From Rhodocytophaga aerolata (GTDB lineage: Bacteria; Bacteroidota; Bacteroidia; Cytophagales; 172606-1), in contig NZ_JAUKPO010000008.1 in NCBI RefSeq assembly GCF_030503435.1, positions 62,001-126,000 of the forward strand: DNA of 64,000 nt, in the 5' to 3' direction. Shown here one piece after another: positions 18,579 to 27,774 of this stretch. Position 1 is the stretch's first letter, and each line of letters starts with the position of its first letter. The notes below the pieces were generated by a model. The model was not told where the DNA came from, made no database searches, and saw nothing but the letters and a program-made list of their open reading frames with translations. Both the position numbers and the translations under genes were made by a program.

Positions 18579-19901
18579 ATGAAATCTTTGTATCTGAATA
18601 ACCGGTTTTTTATTGCGCTGGGAATAATTATTTTCCTGTGCATGCTGGGCTTTGCTTACCGGATTTTTTTTGGAATAGCACAGGTATCATTGCTGGTATT
18701 TGCAGTAGTTGTAGCTATTGATATACTGTTATTGTACCGGTATAAAAATGGAATGCAAGGTAACCGGGAAATGGCTGAAAAGCTTTCTAACGGAGACGAA
18801 AATTTAATAAAGTTGTACCTGGAAAACCATTATCCGTTTACCATTCATGCCAGAATAATTGATGAACTTCCCCTGCAATTTCAGCTCCGCAATCACGATA
18901 TCCGGACACACCTGGCTACTGGGACAGGCAAAACCCTTACTTACCAGGTACGTCCGGTAAAAAGAGGAGAATATCATTTTGGCGCATTAAATGTATTTGT
19001 ATCTTCCATATTCGGCTTAGCCAGCCGCAGATTCCGCTTTGCTCAGGATAAAATGGTGCCGGTATACCCTTCCTATATTCAGATGCGGCAATATGAGTTA
19101 ATGGCCATTTCCAACCGTTTAACAGAACTAGGTATAAAAAAAATCCGGCGGATTGGACATAACCGGGAATTTGAACAAGTAAAAGAATATGTAAGTGGCG
19201 ATGACATCCGCACTGTTAACTGGAAAGCTACGGCCCGGAAAAACTCTTTAATGGTAAACCATTATCAGGACGAAAAATCACAGGCAGTATACAGTGTAAT
19301 AGATAAAGGCCGGGTCATGAAAATGCCTTTTGAAGGGTTGAGTTTACTGGACTATGCCATCAATGCCAGCCTGGTTATTTCTAATATCGCCATTCTCAAA
19401 GAAGACAAAGCAGGTATTATTACTTTTAGTAGTGCAGTGGGTACCATGCTGGCGGCAAGCAAAGTACATTCCCATATGCAGGCTATACTAGAGACCTTAT
19501 ATAACCAGAAAACTGGCTTTCAAGAGTCTAACTTCGACAGCCTGTATGTGCAGATTAAACGTCAGATTAAGGGACGGAGCCTGATATTACTCTATACCAA
19601 CTTTGAGACTCTTACGTCACTGGAAAGACAACTGCCCTACCTGCGAAGCATTGCACACCATCATGTGTTAGTTGTCATTTTCTTTGAGAATACAGAGCTG
19701 AAAGAATTACTGGAAAAGCCTGCTTCAGACACTGAAGAGATATATCTAAAAACCATTGCCGAAAAATTTGCATTTGAAAAAAAGCAGATTGTAAAGGAGC
19801 TGCAGAAGTATGGGATTCATGCCGTATTAACTGCCCCACAAAATCTTACCGTCAACACCATTAATAAATACCTGGAATTAAAAGCCAGAGGCTTACTTTA
19901 A
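18579..19901 (+). CDS. DUF58-domain protein (VWA-like MoxR partner)
   Basis: The 440-residue protein has two N-terminal membrane helices (residues 9-55), a beta-rich segment, and the DUF58 signature YVSGDDIRTVNWKATARKNSLMV-type block near 205-225, followed by a von Willebrand A-like C-terminal region with VYSVIDKGRVM in place of the usual DxSxS metal site. It lies 32 bases after moxR and ends the co-directional run. DUF58 proteins are the usual physical and genetic partners of MoxR ATPases, with unknown substrates. Confidence 0.92.
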   Translation: MKSLYLNNRFFIALGIIIFLCMLGFAYRIFFGIAQVSLLVFAVVVAIDILLLYRYKNGMQGNREMAEKLSNGDENLIKLYLENHYPFTIHARIIDELPLQFQLRNHDIRTHLATGTGKTLTYQVRPVKRGEYHFGALNVFVSSIFGLASRRFRFAQDKMVPVYPSYIQMRQYELMAISNRLTELGIKKIRRIGHNREFEQVKEYVSGDDIRTVNWKATARKNSLMVNHYQDEKSQAVYSVIDKGRVMKMPFEGLSLLDYAINASLVISNIAILKEDKAGIITFSSAVGTMLAASKVHSHMQAILETLYNQKTGFQESNFDSLYVQIKRQIKGRSLILLYTNFETLTSLERQLPYLRSIAHHHVLVVIFFENTELKELLEKPASDTEEIYLKTIAEKFAFEKKQIVKELQKYGIHAVLTAPQNLTVNTINKYLELKARGLL

Positions 19902-20004
19902 AGCATCTGAATACTGCATTTTCCGTTTCTTTTTTCTGCTCTCCGGCTAAGCAAACTTTTCTCAGATCACAGCGTTTTACAGGTAACAAAACATTGAAAC
20001 TACT

Positions 20005-20466
20005 ATGATAACCTGGAAAGACGTAATTAAATTTGTACGAGAAGGAAATCCCAAACCCGACCGCATTGTTGAACGGAGCGAAGAAGAATGGAAGTCTATG
20101 CTGACAACCGAGCAATACCATGTAACCCGCAAAAAAGGAACCGAACGTGCCTTCAGCAGCGATATGTGCAGCTTATTTGAACCTGGGTTGTATGCCTGTG
20201 TGTGCTGCAATACGTTGCTTTTTGATGCCTCCACAAAATTCGAGTCACGTACCGGATGGCCTTCTTTCACGCAGCCCATTAAAGAAAACGCTATAGCCTA
20301 TCTGGCTGACTATACCTACGGCATGCAACGGGTAGAAACCGTTTGTAATGTATGCCAGGCGCATCTCGGACATGTTTTTCCGGATGGTCCGGAGCCTAGT
20401 GGCTTACGCTATTGTATGAATGCAATAGCCTTGCAGAAAGTAAAAGTAGAAGAGACTCATCAATAA
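20005..20466 (+). CDS. msrB: Peptide-methionine (R)-S-oxide reductase
   Basis: This 153-residue MsrB repairs methionine-R-sulfoxide in proteins using thioredoxin. Zinc is held by two CxxC pairs, Cys65/Cys68 and Cys114/Cys117. The active-site block GWPSF (84-88), HLGHVFPDGP (120-129) and the catalytic Cys137 in RYCMNAIAL are all present. The usual Asn-Ser pair after the Cys is Asn-Ala here. There is no signal peptide, so it is cytosolic. It is a single gene closed by the hairpin at 20472-20516. Confidence 0.93.
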   Translation: MITWKDVIKFVREGNPKPDRIVERSEEEWKSMLTTEQYHVTRKKGTERAFSSDMCSLFEPGLYACVCCNTLLFDASTKFESRTGWPSFTQPIKENAIAYLADYTYGMQRVETVCNVCQAHLGHVFPDGPEPSGLRYCMNAIALQKVKVEETHQ

Positions 20467-20471
20467 AATAA

Positions 20472-20516
20472 ACCTCTGGGTACACTTAATATATTAGTTA
20501 GAAGGTGCCCAGAGGT
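20472..20516. terminator. Bidirectional terminator between msrB and the Lys/Ala-rich gene
   Basis: ACCTCTGGG (20472-20480) pairs with CCCAGAGGT (20508-20516), and CAC/GTG extend the stem across a two-base bulge. A T6 run follows on the plus strand at about 20525, and a T-rich stretch follows on the minus strand, so it can end both converging transcripts. Confidence 0.72.
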
Positions 20517-20575
20517 ATTGCTCGTTTTTTACAAGCATACAAACAAGCTTACCGAAAAAAATAGCTTGTAGTTGC

Positions 20576-21145
20576 TTATGACCGCAGTAGTTCATTTTCT
20601 GCTTTAAACCAATTGTCCTCAACGGCAGAAGGATTCTCATGAGAGAGTTCATAGGCCCGTCTGCCAATTTCATCATGGCTGGTGATGTTGCGCAGAACAA
20701 AACTAGCTGATCCATCAGCTTTTTTCTTTTTAGAAAACTCACCTAAAACCGTTACAAACTGTCCGCTGTAGGAAGGTATCCGGCTAGCAAGCTGATTATC
20801 TTTTGGAACCTCCAGTTGTAGCTGACCTTCAGGCACACTTCCTTTTTCAATAAAATACTTACCATTAGAAGTTAAAATCTGGCCATATACTTTGGTGAAG
20901 GCAGAACTATCTGTAGCAGTGGCTTTTGGAGCTGGCGTTGCTTTTTTCTTGGCAGGTGCGGCAGCTTTTACAGCAGGCTCAGGAGTTACCGCTGTAGCAG
21001 TTGTTTCTGCAGGTTTAGCAGCAGGTGTTTTTTTGGGAGCAGCTGCTTTCTTTGGTGTTTTTGCAACAGCTGGCACCGGTAGTTGCGGATCTCCAGGAAC
21101 AGTACTTTCTGGTGTGGTTGGTTGTTTTTTTGTTGCCATATTCAT
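20576..21145 (-). CDS. Lys/Ala/Pro-rich tail protein with C-terminal DUF2934-like helix
   Basis: The first 95 residues of this 189-residue protein are disordered and made of repeated A, K, P and T (KKAAAPKK, AKKKATPAPK), similar in style to histone H1 tails. Residues about 95-155 form a small beta-rich unit (FTKVYGQILTSNGKYF to SFVLRNI). The last 28 residues, IGRRAYELSHENP...WFKAENELL, follow the DUF2934 pattern. DNA binding by the basic tail is an inference. ATG codons at residues 1 and 3 are both possible starts. It ends against the msrB terminator. Confidence 0.78.
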   Translation of the reverse strand: MNMATKKQPTTPESTVPGDPQLPVPAVAKTPKKAAAPKKTPAAKPAETTATAVTPEPAVKAAAPAKKKATPAPKATATDSSAFTKVYGQILTSNGKYFIEKGSVPEGQLQLEVPKDNQLASRIPSYSGQFVTVLGEFSKKKKADGSASFVLRNITSHDEIGRRAYELSHENPSAVEDNWFKAENELLRS

Positions 21146-21523
21146 GTAGTTTAACTATCTGCTTATCTGTGTATTTTTTTATTGTATGTAGAGCAGATAT
21201 ATTTTTTCTTTCAAAGTAAATGAAATGAATCAAAACATCAAATTATTTATAAAAAAACGCTTGCAAATTTGCTATTTTTTTACAGTTTATTTTGCAACCA
21301 GATAGTCTGAATACAAAATATCCTGTATTTACCAGGAAAAAATCAATAAAATACTAAGGGCTACCGAGTTAAATGGCAACTTGAAATTATACAACCAGCC
21401 ATTCCTGTACTGGTCATCCGTACTTATTGCAGGATTTCCATAACCACCCGGTTTGGGAACATCAAACGCTCATCCTAGCGGCTACTGAATACATGTAGTA
21501 AAGGTGTTAGGTATAGAGTAAAA
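21146..21523. other. Gene-free stretch between gdh and the Lys/Ala-rich gene
   Basis: This AT-rich stretch has no credible frame. It holds the promoter candidate at 21212-21242 for the minus-strand gene ending the stretch, and otherwise nothing recognisable. Confidence 0.55.
21212..21242 (-). promoter_or_regulatory. Candidate Bacteroidota-type promoter
   Basis: On the minus strand this reads TTTG-N20-TACTTTG, one base short of TTTG-N19-21-TAnnTTTG, about 65 bases before the ATG of the Lys/Ala-rich gene. Its orientation and position fit that gene only. Confidence 0.42.
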
Positions 21524-22948
21524 TCAAGGGAAAATACCCATCATCTCGTAGCTTAACCCTATCTTTTTGATGGCAATATAAAATGCAGCCGTACGCAGAT
21601 CACTTAACTCAGGTTTTTGCCTCAACGCTTCTCTCATTTCCCGGAAAGCCTCAATCATGGTATCTTCCAGGCCCGAGCGTACAATGTCCAGTTCATCGGC
21701 ACCACGGGTAAGCTGTATGCGTTCCTCTGGCGTAATCTTATTGCCGGTACTGCTTTCTATGGCATTTACCAGACGTTTGTAGCCGGCTTCTTCTGCACGT
21801 TTTCCCATTCGGCCAAACCGTACATTCGATAAGTTTTTCAGCCACTCAAAGTACGATACCGTTACCCCTCCGGCATTTAGATAGATGTCAGGGATAATAA
21901 TTACACCTTTAGAAAGCAGTATTTCTTCTGCCTCTCTAGTGGTTGGCCCATTAGCTCCCTCGGCTATAATTTTGGCTTTAATCCGATCAGCATTGCCTTC
22001 ATGTATCTGATTTTCCAGTGCCGCAGGTAATAAAATATCACACTCCATTTCCAGCATACTGGCAGAATTTTCAATATTTTTTGCTCCCGCAAAATCAAGC
22101 AACGAACCTTTTTCAGTCCGGTAGGAAAATACCGCTTCTATATCCAATCCATTTTCATTATAAATACCTCCCTCTCGTTCAGCAATGCCAATAATTTTCG
22201 CGCCATTTTCCTGGCAGAATTTAGCCGAGTAATACCCTACATTTCCCAGCCCCTGCACAATAATCTGTTTGCCGGCTATTCCAGTGGTAAGGCCAAGTTT
22301 CTGTACATCTTCTTCATTGCATAAAAATTCCCGGATACCAAAATATACCCCCAAGCCGGTAGCTTCCGTGCGGCCGCGGATACCTCCTAACCCAACTGGC
22401 TTTCCGGTTACACAACCCTGTGCATCGGTATCGCCGTACTTAAATGTCATATAAGTATCCACAATCCATCCCATTTCACGACTGCCAGTACCATAGTCTG
22501 GAGCAGGTACATCTACAGCCGGGCCTATCAGATTTTTCTTGATCAGTTCGGTAGCAAAGCGGCGGGTTACTTTTTCCAGTGTTTTCGGGGAGCTGCTTCT
22601 GGGACTTATTTTTATGCCGCCCTTGGCGCCTCCAAAGGGTACATTTACCACAGCACATTTAAAAGTCATAAGCGTAGCCAGGGCTTTTACCTCATCTTCA
22701 GATACCTGTATGCTATAACGGATACCTCCTTTGGTAGGCATTTTATGGTGGCTGTGCTGTACACGTATGCCTTCTATGGCATGAATTTCCCCATCTATTT
22801 CTACGGGAAATATGGTTTTGTACACACTGTTGCAATGTCTGATCTGCTCAATTATACCTTTGGATAAGCCAGTATGGCGGGCAGCTTTGTCGTAGTAGTA
22901 CATCACTGTGTCCAGGAATTTGGTACCTTCGGCATCTTTGTTTTCCAT
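21524..22948 (-). CDS. Glutamate dehydrogenase (Glu/Leu/Phe/Val dehydrogenase family)
   Basis: The 474-residue enzyme interconverts glutamate and 2-oxoglutarate plus ammonia, or acts on a related amino acid. It has the substrate-binding PTKGGIR (71-77) and the conserved Lys97, the active-site GGAKGG at 106-111, and a Rossmann nucleotide-binding region around IVQGLGNVGYYSAKF (about 231-245). Motifs are complete and length is normal for the hexameric type. The acid residue after the second strand (GIAEREGG) suggests NAD preference, weakly. It is a single-gene unit with long flanking spacers. Confidence 0.93.
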   Translation of the reverse strand: MENKDAEGTKFLDTVMYYYDKAARHTGLSKGIIEQIRHCNSVYKTIFPVEIDGEIHAIEGIRVQHSHHKMPTKGGIRYSIQVSEDEVKALATLMTFKCAVVNVPFGGAKGGIKISPRSSSPKTLEKVTRRFATELIKKNLIGPAVDVPAPDYGTGSREMGWIVDTYMTFKYGDTDAQGCVTGKPVGLGGIRGRTEATGLGVYFGIREFLCNEEDVQKLGLTTGIAGKQIIVQGLGNVGYYSAKFCQENGAKIIGIAEREGGIYNENGLDIEAVFSYRTEKGSLLDFAGAKNIENSASMLEMECDILLPAALENQIHEGNADRIKAKIIAEGANGPTTREAEEILLSKGVIIIPDIYLNAGGVTVSYFEWLKNLSNVRFGRMGKRAEEAGYKRLVNAIESSTGNKITPEERIQLTRGADELDIVRSGLEDTMIEAFREMREALRQKPELSDLRTAAFYIAIKKIGLSYEMMGIFP

Positions 22949-23454
22949 AAATAACAGATTTTAGTTAAGTAAACTTGGTATAACATGCATATACGTGTAG
23001 ACGCGGCCTGTAGTGTATAAAAAATTGCTTTTCCTGCTTCTTAGGAACCCCAATATCAGGAATATGTTCAGCATTTTCAGAAAATTTATTAGCAATATGT
23101 TACTCCTCATGTCGATCACTAAGTAATTGACACAGCACATAGTTTTAGCAAGAGCTCTGTATAAGCTGTAAAGAAGATTACCTGAATTTTGATGTTACTA
23201 ATTTGCCTTACCTCAGCCTGAACTCCACTAACAATCAGTAGAGCTAGTGTATAGAAAAAGATTCGCTTTTATAGCAATTAAAAGTTGAGGGAAAGTTCCG
23301 TATCTAATGGTTTGTACAGCTGCCAGCGTTGAATAGACGGGCGGCTACTTAATAGAAAAATGTGAGTAGCTAATTGATAAATTCAGCTGAAAATACTGCA
23401 GAAACTGAAAAAGATACTAATAAGTCTTTTGCTTCCCATTTCCGCTACAGTTAC
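22949..23454. other. Gene-free stretch upstream of the glutamate dehydrogenase gene
   Basis: Five hundred bases without a supported gene on either strand. I looked for tRNA-like folds, long inverted repeats and short frames with plausible composition and found none. It presumably includes the gdh promoter; no clean TAnnTTTG box was seen. Confidence 0.5.
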
Positions 23455-23919
23455 TTACAGCAATGATTTAAGGCGGTCTATAAATTCTATCTGTGCGGGG
23501 TTAATGTAGTTTTTTGCTTCTTCACTATCAAACCAGGCACAACGGTCTACCTCCGGAAAAGTTAACCAGTTACCAGAGCCTTTCGGATATTCCATTTTCA
23601 TCAGGTTACTCGTTGTTTGCGAAGGATCGGCTTCGCCTTCCCAGGCCCAGGCATGTACCGTTTTGCCAGCTTTCTGGCGGATACTTCCCAAGGGCAGAAA
23701 ATTGCCTGAGGGCCGTATGCCGGTTTCTTCTTCAAATTCCCGGCAGGCGGCAAGTAAGGTAGATTCTCCCTTGTTTATCAATCCTTTGGGAATAGTCCAG
23801 GCACCTGCGTCTTTATGTGCCCAGAAGGGACCGCCAGGATGTGCCAAAAAAACTTCCAGTTTATTATCTTTTCTGCGGAACAACAACATTCCCGCACTCT
23901 CTGTAAATGTTTTCGCCAT
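23455..23919 (-). CDS. Nudix hydrolase
   Basis: A perfect Nudix box (Gx5Ex7REUxEExGU) begins at GLINKGE and ends at EEETGI, within a 154-residue single-domain protein. Nudix enzymes cleave nucleoside diphosphates linked to another group. The sequence around the box (DAGAWTIPKG) resembles the subgroup often described as predicted NTP pyrophosphohydrolases. ATG at 23919 was preferred to the TTG three codons upstream. The LigD-type polymerase gene starts divergently about 120 bases away, so a DNA-repair or nucleotide-cleaning role is possible but unproven. Confidence 0.9.
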   Translation of the reverse strand: MAKTFTESAGMLLFRRKDNKLEVFLAHPGGPFWAHKDAGAWTIPKGLINKGESTLLAACREFEEETGIRPSGNFLPLGSIRQKAGKTVHAWAWEGEADPSQTTSNLMKMEYPKGSGNWLTFPEVDRCAWFDSEEAKNYINPAQIEFIDRLKSLL

Positions 23920-24040
23920 AGTGTACAAAACGGTATGTAGGTTACCAAAGGCTTAACTTATTTTCGGGCTCCGACGTTCTACTCTAGCAGGAACCATCTG
24001 CGTAACATACGTATAATTCTCATTTTTTTATCTAGGCCAC

Positions 24041-25042
24041 ATGAAAAAAGACCAGAATACGCCAAAAACACCTCCCATTGAAAAGGCCACCAGTGGATCA
24101 GAAAGGAAGAGTCAGTCAACTACGGCTGAAAAAAGCACTGACATTGAAATAGACGGCCATACGTTAACCCTTACCAATTTGAATAAAGTATATTGGCCGG
24201 AAGAAGGGTATACAAAATCGGATCTGATACATTACTACCGCAAAGTAGCCAAGTGGATGCTGCCCTATTTGCAAGACCGTCCACAATCGCTGCACCGCCA
24301 TCCGAACGGAATACAGGATAATGGTTTTTATCAACGGGATATCAATAGCCAGCTGCCCGAATGGGTTGAACGGGTAGAGATTTATTCTGAATCCACTAAA
24401 CGGAACCTAGGCCATGTACTTTGCCAGAATGAAGCAACGTTAGTATACCTAAATAACCTGGGTTGTATTGAGATTCATCCCTGGAATGCCCGCATACAAA
24501 CGCTGGACAAACCTGATTATCTGGCCATAGACCTGGACCCAGGAGAAAACACTTATGATGAAGTGGTAGAAGTAGCGTTAGTTGTAAAACGCATTATGGA
24601 CCATGCAGGAGCCATTTGTTTTTGCAAAACCTCCGGAGCTACAGGCATGCATATTTTTGCGCCTCTGGGCAAGTTATATAGCTTTGATGAAGCAGAATCA
24701 TTTGCCAGACGGGTTGCTGAGATTGCCCATGCACAGTTGCCCAATCTTACCAGCGTGGAAAGAAGTCCCAAAGACCGCCGGAAGCAAATATACCTGGATT
24801 ATTTACAGAATAACAAAGGACAGTCGTTAGCTGCTGCCTATAGTGTACGGCCTAAACCTGGGGCTACTGTTTCAACGCCATTATATTGGCATGAGGTAAA
24901 AAAAGGCTTGCATCCCTCAGCATTTACGATACATACTGTACCAGAAAGGCTGCAGCAAATCGGTGATATTTTCGGTGGTGTGTTGGGTGCAGGAATTGAC
25001 TTAAAAAGCGGCCTGCAAAAGCTTGCTACTTTTCAAATGTAA
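24041..25042 (+). CDS. Stand-alone LigD-type NHEJ polymerase/primase domain protein
   Basis: The 333-residue protein is an archaeo-eukaryotic-primase-fold polymerase like the POL domain of LigD. It has a charged, disordered N-terminus (about 1-32), then LTNLNKVYWPEEGYTK, the catalytic DLDP at 164-167, KTSGATGMHIFAP at 196-208, and the C-terminal RPKPGATVSTPLYWHEV block. These enzymes fill and extend ends during non-homologous end joining. No ligase or phosphoesterase domain is fused and no ku gene lies nearby, so partners would be elsewhere. The DUF72 gene follows by 54 bases. Confidence 0.92.
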   Translation: MKKDQNTPKTPPIEKATSGSERKSQSTTAEKSTDIEIDGHTLTLTNLNKVYWPEEGYTKSDLIHYYRKVAKWMLPYLQDRPQSLHRHPNGIQDNGFYQRDINSQLPEWVERVEIYSESTKRNLGHVLCQNEATLVYLNNLGCIEIHPWNARIQTLDKPDYLAIDLDPGENTYDEVVEVALVVKRIMDHAGAICFCKTSGATGMHIFAPLGKLYSFDEAESFARRVAEIAHAQLPNLTSVERSPKDRRKQIYLDYLQNNKGQSLAAAYSVRPKPGATVSTPLYWHEVKKGLHPSAFTIHTVPERLQQIGDIFGGVLGAGIDLKSGLQKLATFQM

Positions 25043-25096
25043 GTAATCAATCATTACAAATGGCTGAGCTGCTTAAGGTAGATAATGTATGTGTAA

Positions 25097-25858
25097 ATGA
25101 ATCCACAAACAAAACAGTTTCCCTTATATATTGGCACTTCCGGGTGGCATTATAAACACTGGGTGGGTAATTTCTATCCGGCCGGCACCAAACCGGCTAA
25201 CTTTCTGGCGCATTATCTACAATATTTTAAAACCGTAGAAATTAATAATTCTTTCTACCGGTTACCTTCAATTGAAACCTTATCTGATTGGCGGGAGTCT
25301 ACTCCGCAAGATTTTCTGTTTACGGTAAAAGCCAGCCGCTTTATTACCCACATGAAAAAACTCAAAGACCCTCAGCAAAGTTTTTCCTTACTGATGGAAC
25401 GCGTACAGGTACTGGCAGAAAAACTAGGCCCTATTTTGTTTCAGTTGCCTCCTGCCTGGCGTTTTGATGAAGACCGCTTTCGTACATTTCTACAAGCATT
25501 GCCCCGCACTTATAGGTATGCCTTTGAGTTCCGTGACCCCAGTTGGTATAACGACAAGGCTTATGCACTTTTGCAAGAGTATTCGTGTGCCTTTTGCATC
25601 TATGAGTTGGAATACCACCTCTCCCCTTTACTTGTAACTTCCAATTTTGTCTATATCCGCCTGCATGGGCCAGCCAACAAATACGATGGCAGTTATCGTG
25701 ATGACGTGTTAGCGCAATGGGCAAGCCGCTGCCAGCTCTGGCTGGAACAAGGCAAACAGGTATATGTATACTTTGATAATGATATGCATGGCTATGCGCC
25801 AGTGAATGCCGCTACACTTCAGCGTCTCATGCAGGGCACACTAAAGGCTCTGAAATAG
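25097..25858 (+). CDS. DUF72-family protein
   Basis: The 253-residue protein has the DUF72 TIM-barrel-like signature: YIGTSGWHYKHW at the N-terminus, TVEINNSFYRLP near residues 49-60, GPILFQLPPAW near 115, and a YVYFDNDMHGYAPVNA segment near the end that resembles the metal-site region. Its function is unproven; a nuclease role has been suggested for relatives. It follows the LigD-type polymerase on the same strand, and this pairing supports a DNA-repair link. Confidence 0.9.
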   Translation: MNPQTKQFPLYIGTSGWHYKHWVGNFYPAGTKPANFLAHYLQYFKTVEINNSFYRLPSIETLSDWRESTPQDFLFTVKASRFITHMKKLKDPQQSFSLLMERVQVLAEKLGPILFQLPPAWRFDEDRFRTFLQALPRTYRYAFEFRDPSWYNDKAYALLQEYSCAFCIYELEYHLSPLLVTSNFVYIRLHGPANKYDGSYRDDVLAQWASRCQLWLEQGKQVYVYFDNDMHGYAPVNAATLQRLMQGTLKALK

Positions 25859-25878
25859 GCCACCTAAATTTACTCTAC

Positions 25879-26742
25879 CTACTTCTTTAGCCGGATCTCC
25901 GCTATGACTGGCAGATGGTCAGAAGGGTAGCGGCCATTCTGAGAGTCGGTGAGAATGGCATGCCGGAGCACTTCATACTGATCATTTACAAAGATATAAT
26001 CAATCCGTTCTCCTAATTTATTAGCTACTTCAAAGGTACTGAAAGAGCCATCAGGTCCGTAATGCCCGGTTTTAGATAGTGTTTTTGCGTCCTTCAGCAT
26101 GTTGCTGTTAATAATGGTTTGGTAAGGAGCTGCACTGTTGGGTGTATTAAAATCTCCCGTCAAAATCACCGGCAGCTTACCTGATAGTTCTTTTATTTTC
26201 TTCACAATCAGGGCCGCGCTTTGCTCCCGGGCTTTTACCCCCACATGATCGAAATGCGTGTTATACATAAAAAAATCCTGGCCTGTAGATTTGTCTTTTA
26301 GTTTTACCCAGCTACATACGCGCACAATGGCCGCATCCCAGCCTTTGCTGGGCTTATCCGGCTCTGTCGACAGCCAGAACGTGCCTTTATCCAGTAGAGT
26401 AAAGCGGTCTTTGTTGTAAAAAACAGCAGAATACTCACCGGCTTGTTTACCATCGTCACGTCCTGCGCCATACCAGGCATATTGCGGAAGCGCTTTCTCT
26501 ATATCTTGTAGTTGATTAAACAACACTTCCTGGGTTCCGAACACATCTGGTGCATGATAGGCAATCAGCTGGGTTAGCCGCTCTTTGCGGTTGCTCCACC
26601 GGTTGTCGCCATCACCCGGATTGTCGTAGCGCACATTGTACGACATTACCCGCACATTTTCTTTGGCAGACTGGCTGTAGGCAATTGTAATCATGCAGAA
26701 CGACAAAAATGCCGCGTACATACTTACCACAAGTAGTTTCAT
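25879..26742 (-). CDS. Secreted endonuclease/exonuclease/phosphatase-family protein
   Basis: A signal peptide (about residues 1-25) precedes a full EEP domain with the expected metal and catalytic motifs: VMSYNVRYDN, FGTQEVLFNQ, THFDHVGVKAREQSA, ILTGDFNTPN and YPSDHLPVIAEI. It should be periplasmic or exported and hydrolyse phosphodiester bonds, for example in nucleic acid, sugar phosphates or lipids; the family does not fix the substrate. Length (287 residues) is typical of a single-domain member. It is convergent with the DUF72 gene. Confidence 0.9.
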   Translation of the reverse strand: MKLLVVSMYAAFLSFCMITIAYSQSAKENVRVMSYNVRYDNPGDGDNRWSNRKERLTQLIAYHAPDVFGTQEVLFNQLQDIEKALPQYAWYGAGRDDGKQAGEYSAVFYNKDRFTLLDKGTFWLSTEPDKPSKGWDAAIVRVCSWVKLKDKSTGQDFFMYNTHFDHVGVKAREQSAALIVKKIKELSGKLPVILTGDFNTPNSAAPYQTIINSNMLKDAKTLSKTGHYGPDGSFSTFEVANKLGERIDYIFVNDQYEVLRHAILTDSQNGRYPSDHLPVIAEIRLKK

Positions 26743-27256
26743 AGATCAGGCTTGAAAAGGATATAGGTGTAAAAATAGCTTGACAAATATAGCTGCCAAT
26801 ATAAGGCAAGACTTCCAATTATTTCTAAGGAAATAGAAAATGAATCTGCACCAAGGATAGAATAATAAAAGTAATAATTGTACTATCCAAAGTACTATTG
26901 CAGGATATATTAGTTTTTCGCCTTGTAAAATATACACATTCTAGGGTTACCTGCAGCAAGGTTTTCAATAAAGAGCATCTAGGTTTTGAATTGGACAGGT
27001 AAATGTCCGCCAAGTGTACGGAAACGAACACAAGTTGTATCAAAAGTAAACAGTGTGTCAGGCAAAAAAGGCCTAAATCAGGCAGAAAACGAGGTTCAAG
27101 GTGGTTGGCACAGCAATTGGATTACTGGAAGCAAGACAGCGGACGAAAAGTAGAAGAAAAAAGCTAACAAAAAATACTGAAAGCCGGCTGCAACCTGGAT
27201 ACACAAATAGTAATCTAACAGACAAACAAACACATAAACTTAAAAACACAACAATC
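26743..27256. other. Gene-free stretch between the EEP gene and a small secreted protein gene
   Basis: No supported gene is seen. A short hydrophobic minus-strand frame (26746-26937) has a GTG start and random-looking composition and is not called. Just before the next gene the sequence is A-rich, a likely leader region. Confidence 0.5.
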
Positions 27257-27658
27257 ATGAAAACGATCAAATTATTCTCTCTTTTAGCCGCTACCGGCAT
27301 TCTTACTATGAGTATGGGTTTCCCTACCAATTTAACTGAAAAAGGCATAGATGCAGAAAGCTGCACAGAAGCCAGAGTCGTGAAGGTGCCAAAGAAAAAA
27401 CCGGCAAAAGTTGTACTGGTAGACACCATCGAAGAAGATCCGGCACTGGCTACTACCATGCCTATGTTTGCTGCTAGCTCAGACAAAATCACAGTGAAAG
27501 TGTTTGACGCTAAAGGTGCTTTAGTTTTGAATGAACTAGTAAGCATGAGTGATTTCTTAGCAAAAGAGAAAAAAGCAAGCTTACCTGCCGGCAGTACTTT
27601 TGTTATGTTCCACGCAAACACAGCCTATTATTTCTTAGAAGCAGGCTTAGCTAAATAA
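27257..27658 (+). CDS. Small secreted protein of unknown function
   Basis: The ATG at 27257 opens a 133-residue frame with a clean signal peptide (MKTIKLFSLLAATGILTMSM). The mature part is short, Lys- and Val-rich (KVPKKKPAKVVLV), with a C-terminal beta-like unit (KITVKVFDAKGALVLNE to AYYFLEAGL) that resembles the small secretion-type sandwich seen in Bacteroidota exported proteins. The open frame extends 52 codons upstream, but that part is Arg/Lys-rich leader sequence without conserved features. No family is recognised. Confidence 0.68.
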   Translation: MKTIKLFSLLAATGILTMSMGFPTNLTEKGIDAESCTEARVVKVPKKKPAKVVLVDTIEEDPALATTMPMFAASSDKITVKVFDAKGALVLNELVSMSDFLAKEKKASLPAGSTFVMFHANTAYYFLEAGLAK

Positions 27659-27774
27659 GCCTGGCTTCTAAACTTTAGTACATGTTGCCTTGGCATGGTA
27701 CTTTCTCCACTACTCTCTACTAATATTTGTTTACTTCCATGTAGTACACTCTCCCTTTCCGATGTATCCATGCT

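Noticed and set aside
26746-26937. Hydrophobic 63-codon minus-strand frame just upstream of the EEP gene
   Set aside because: GTG start, random-looking hydrophobic run with Cys/Trp-rich content, no neighbour or terminator support.
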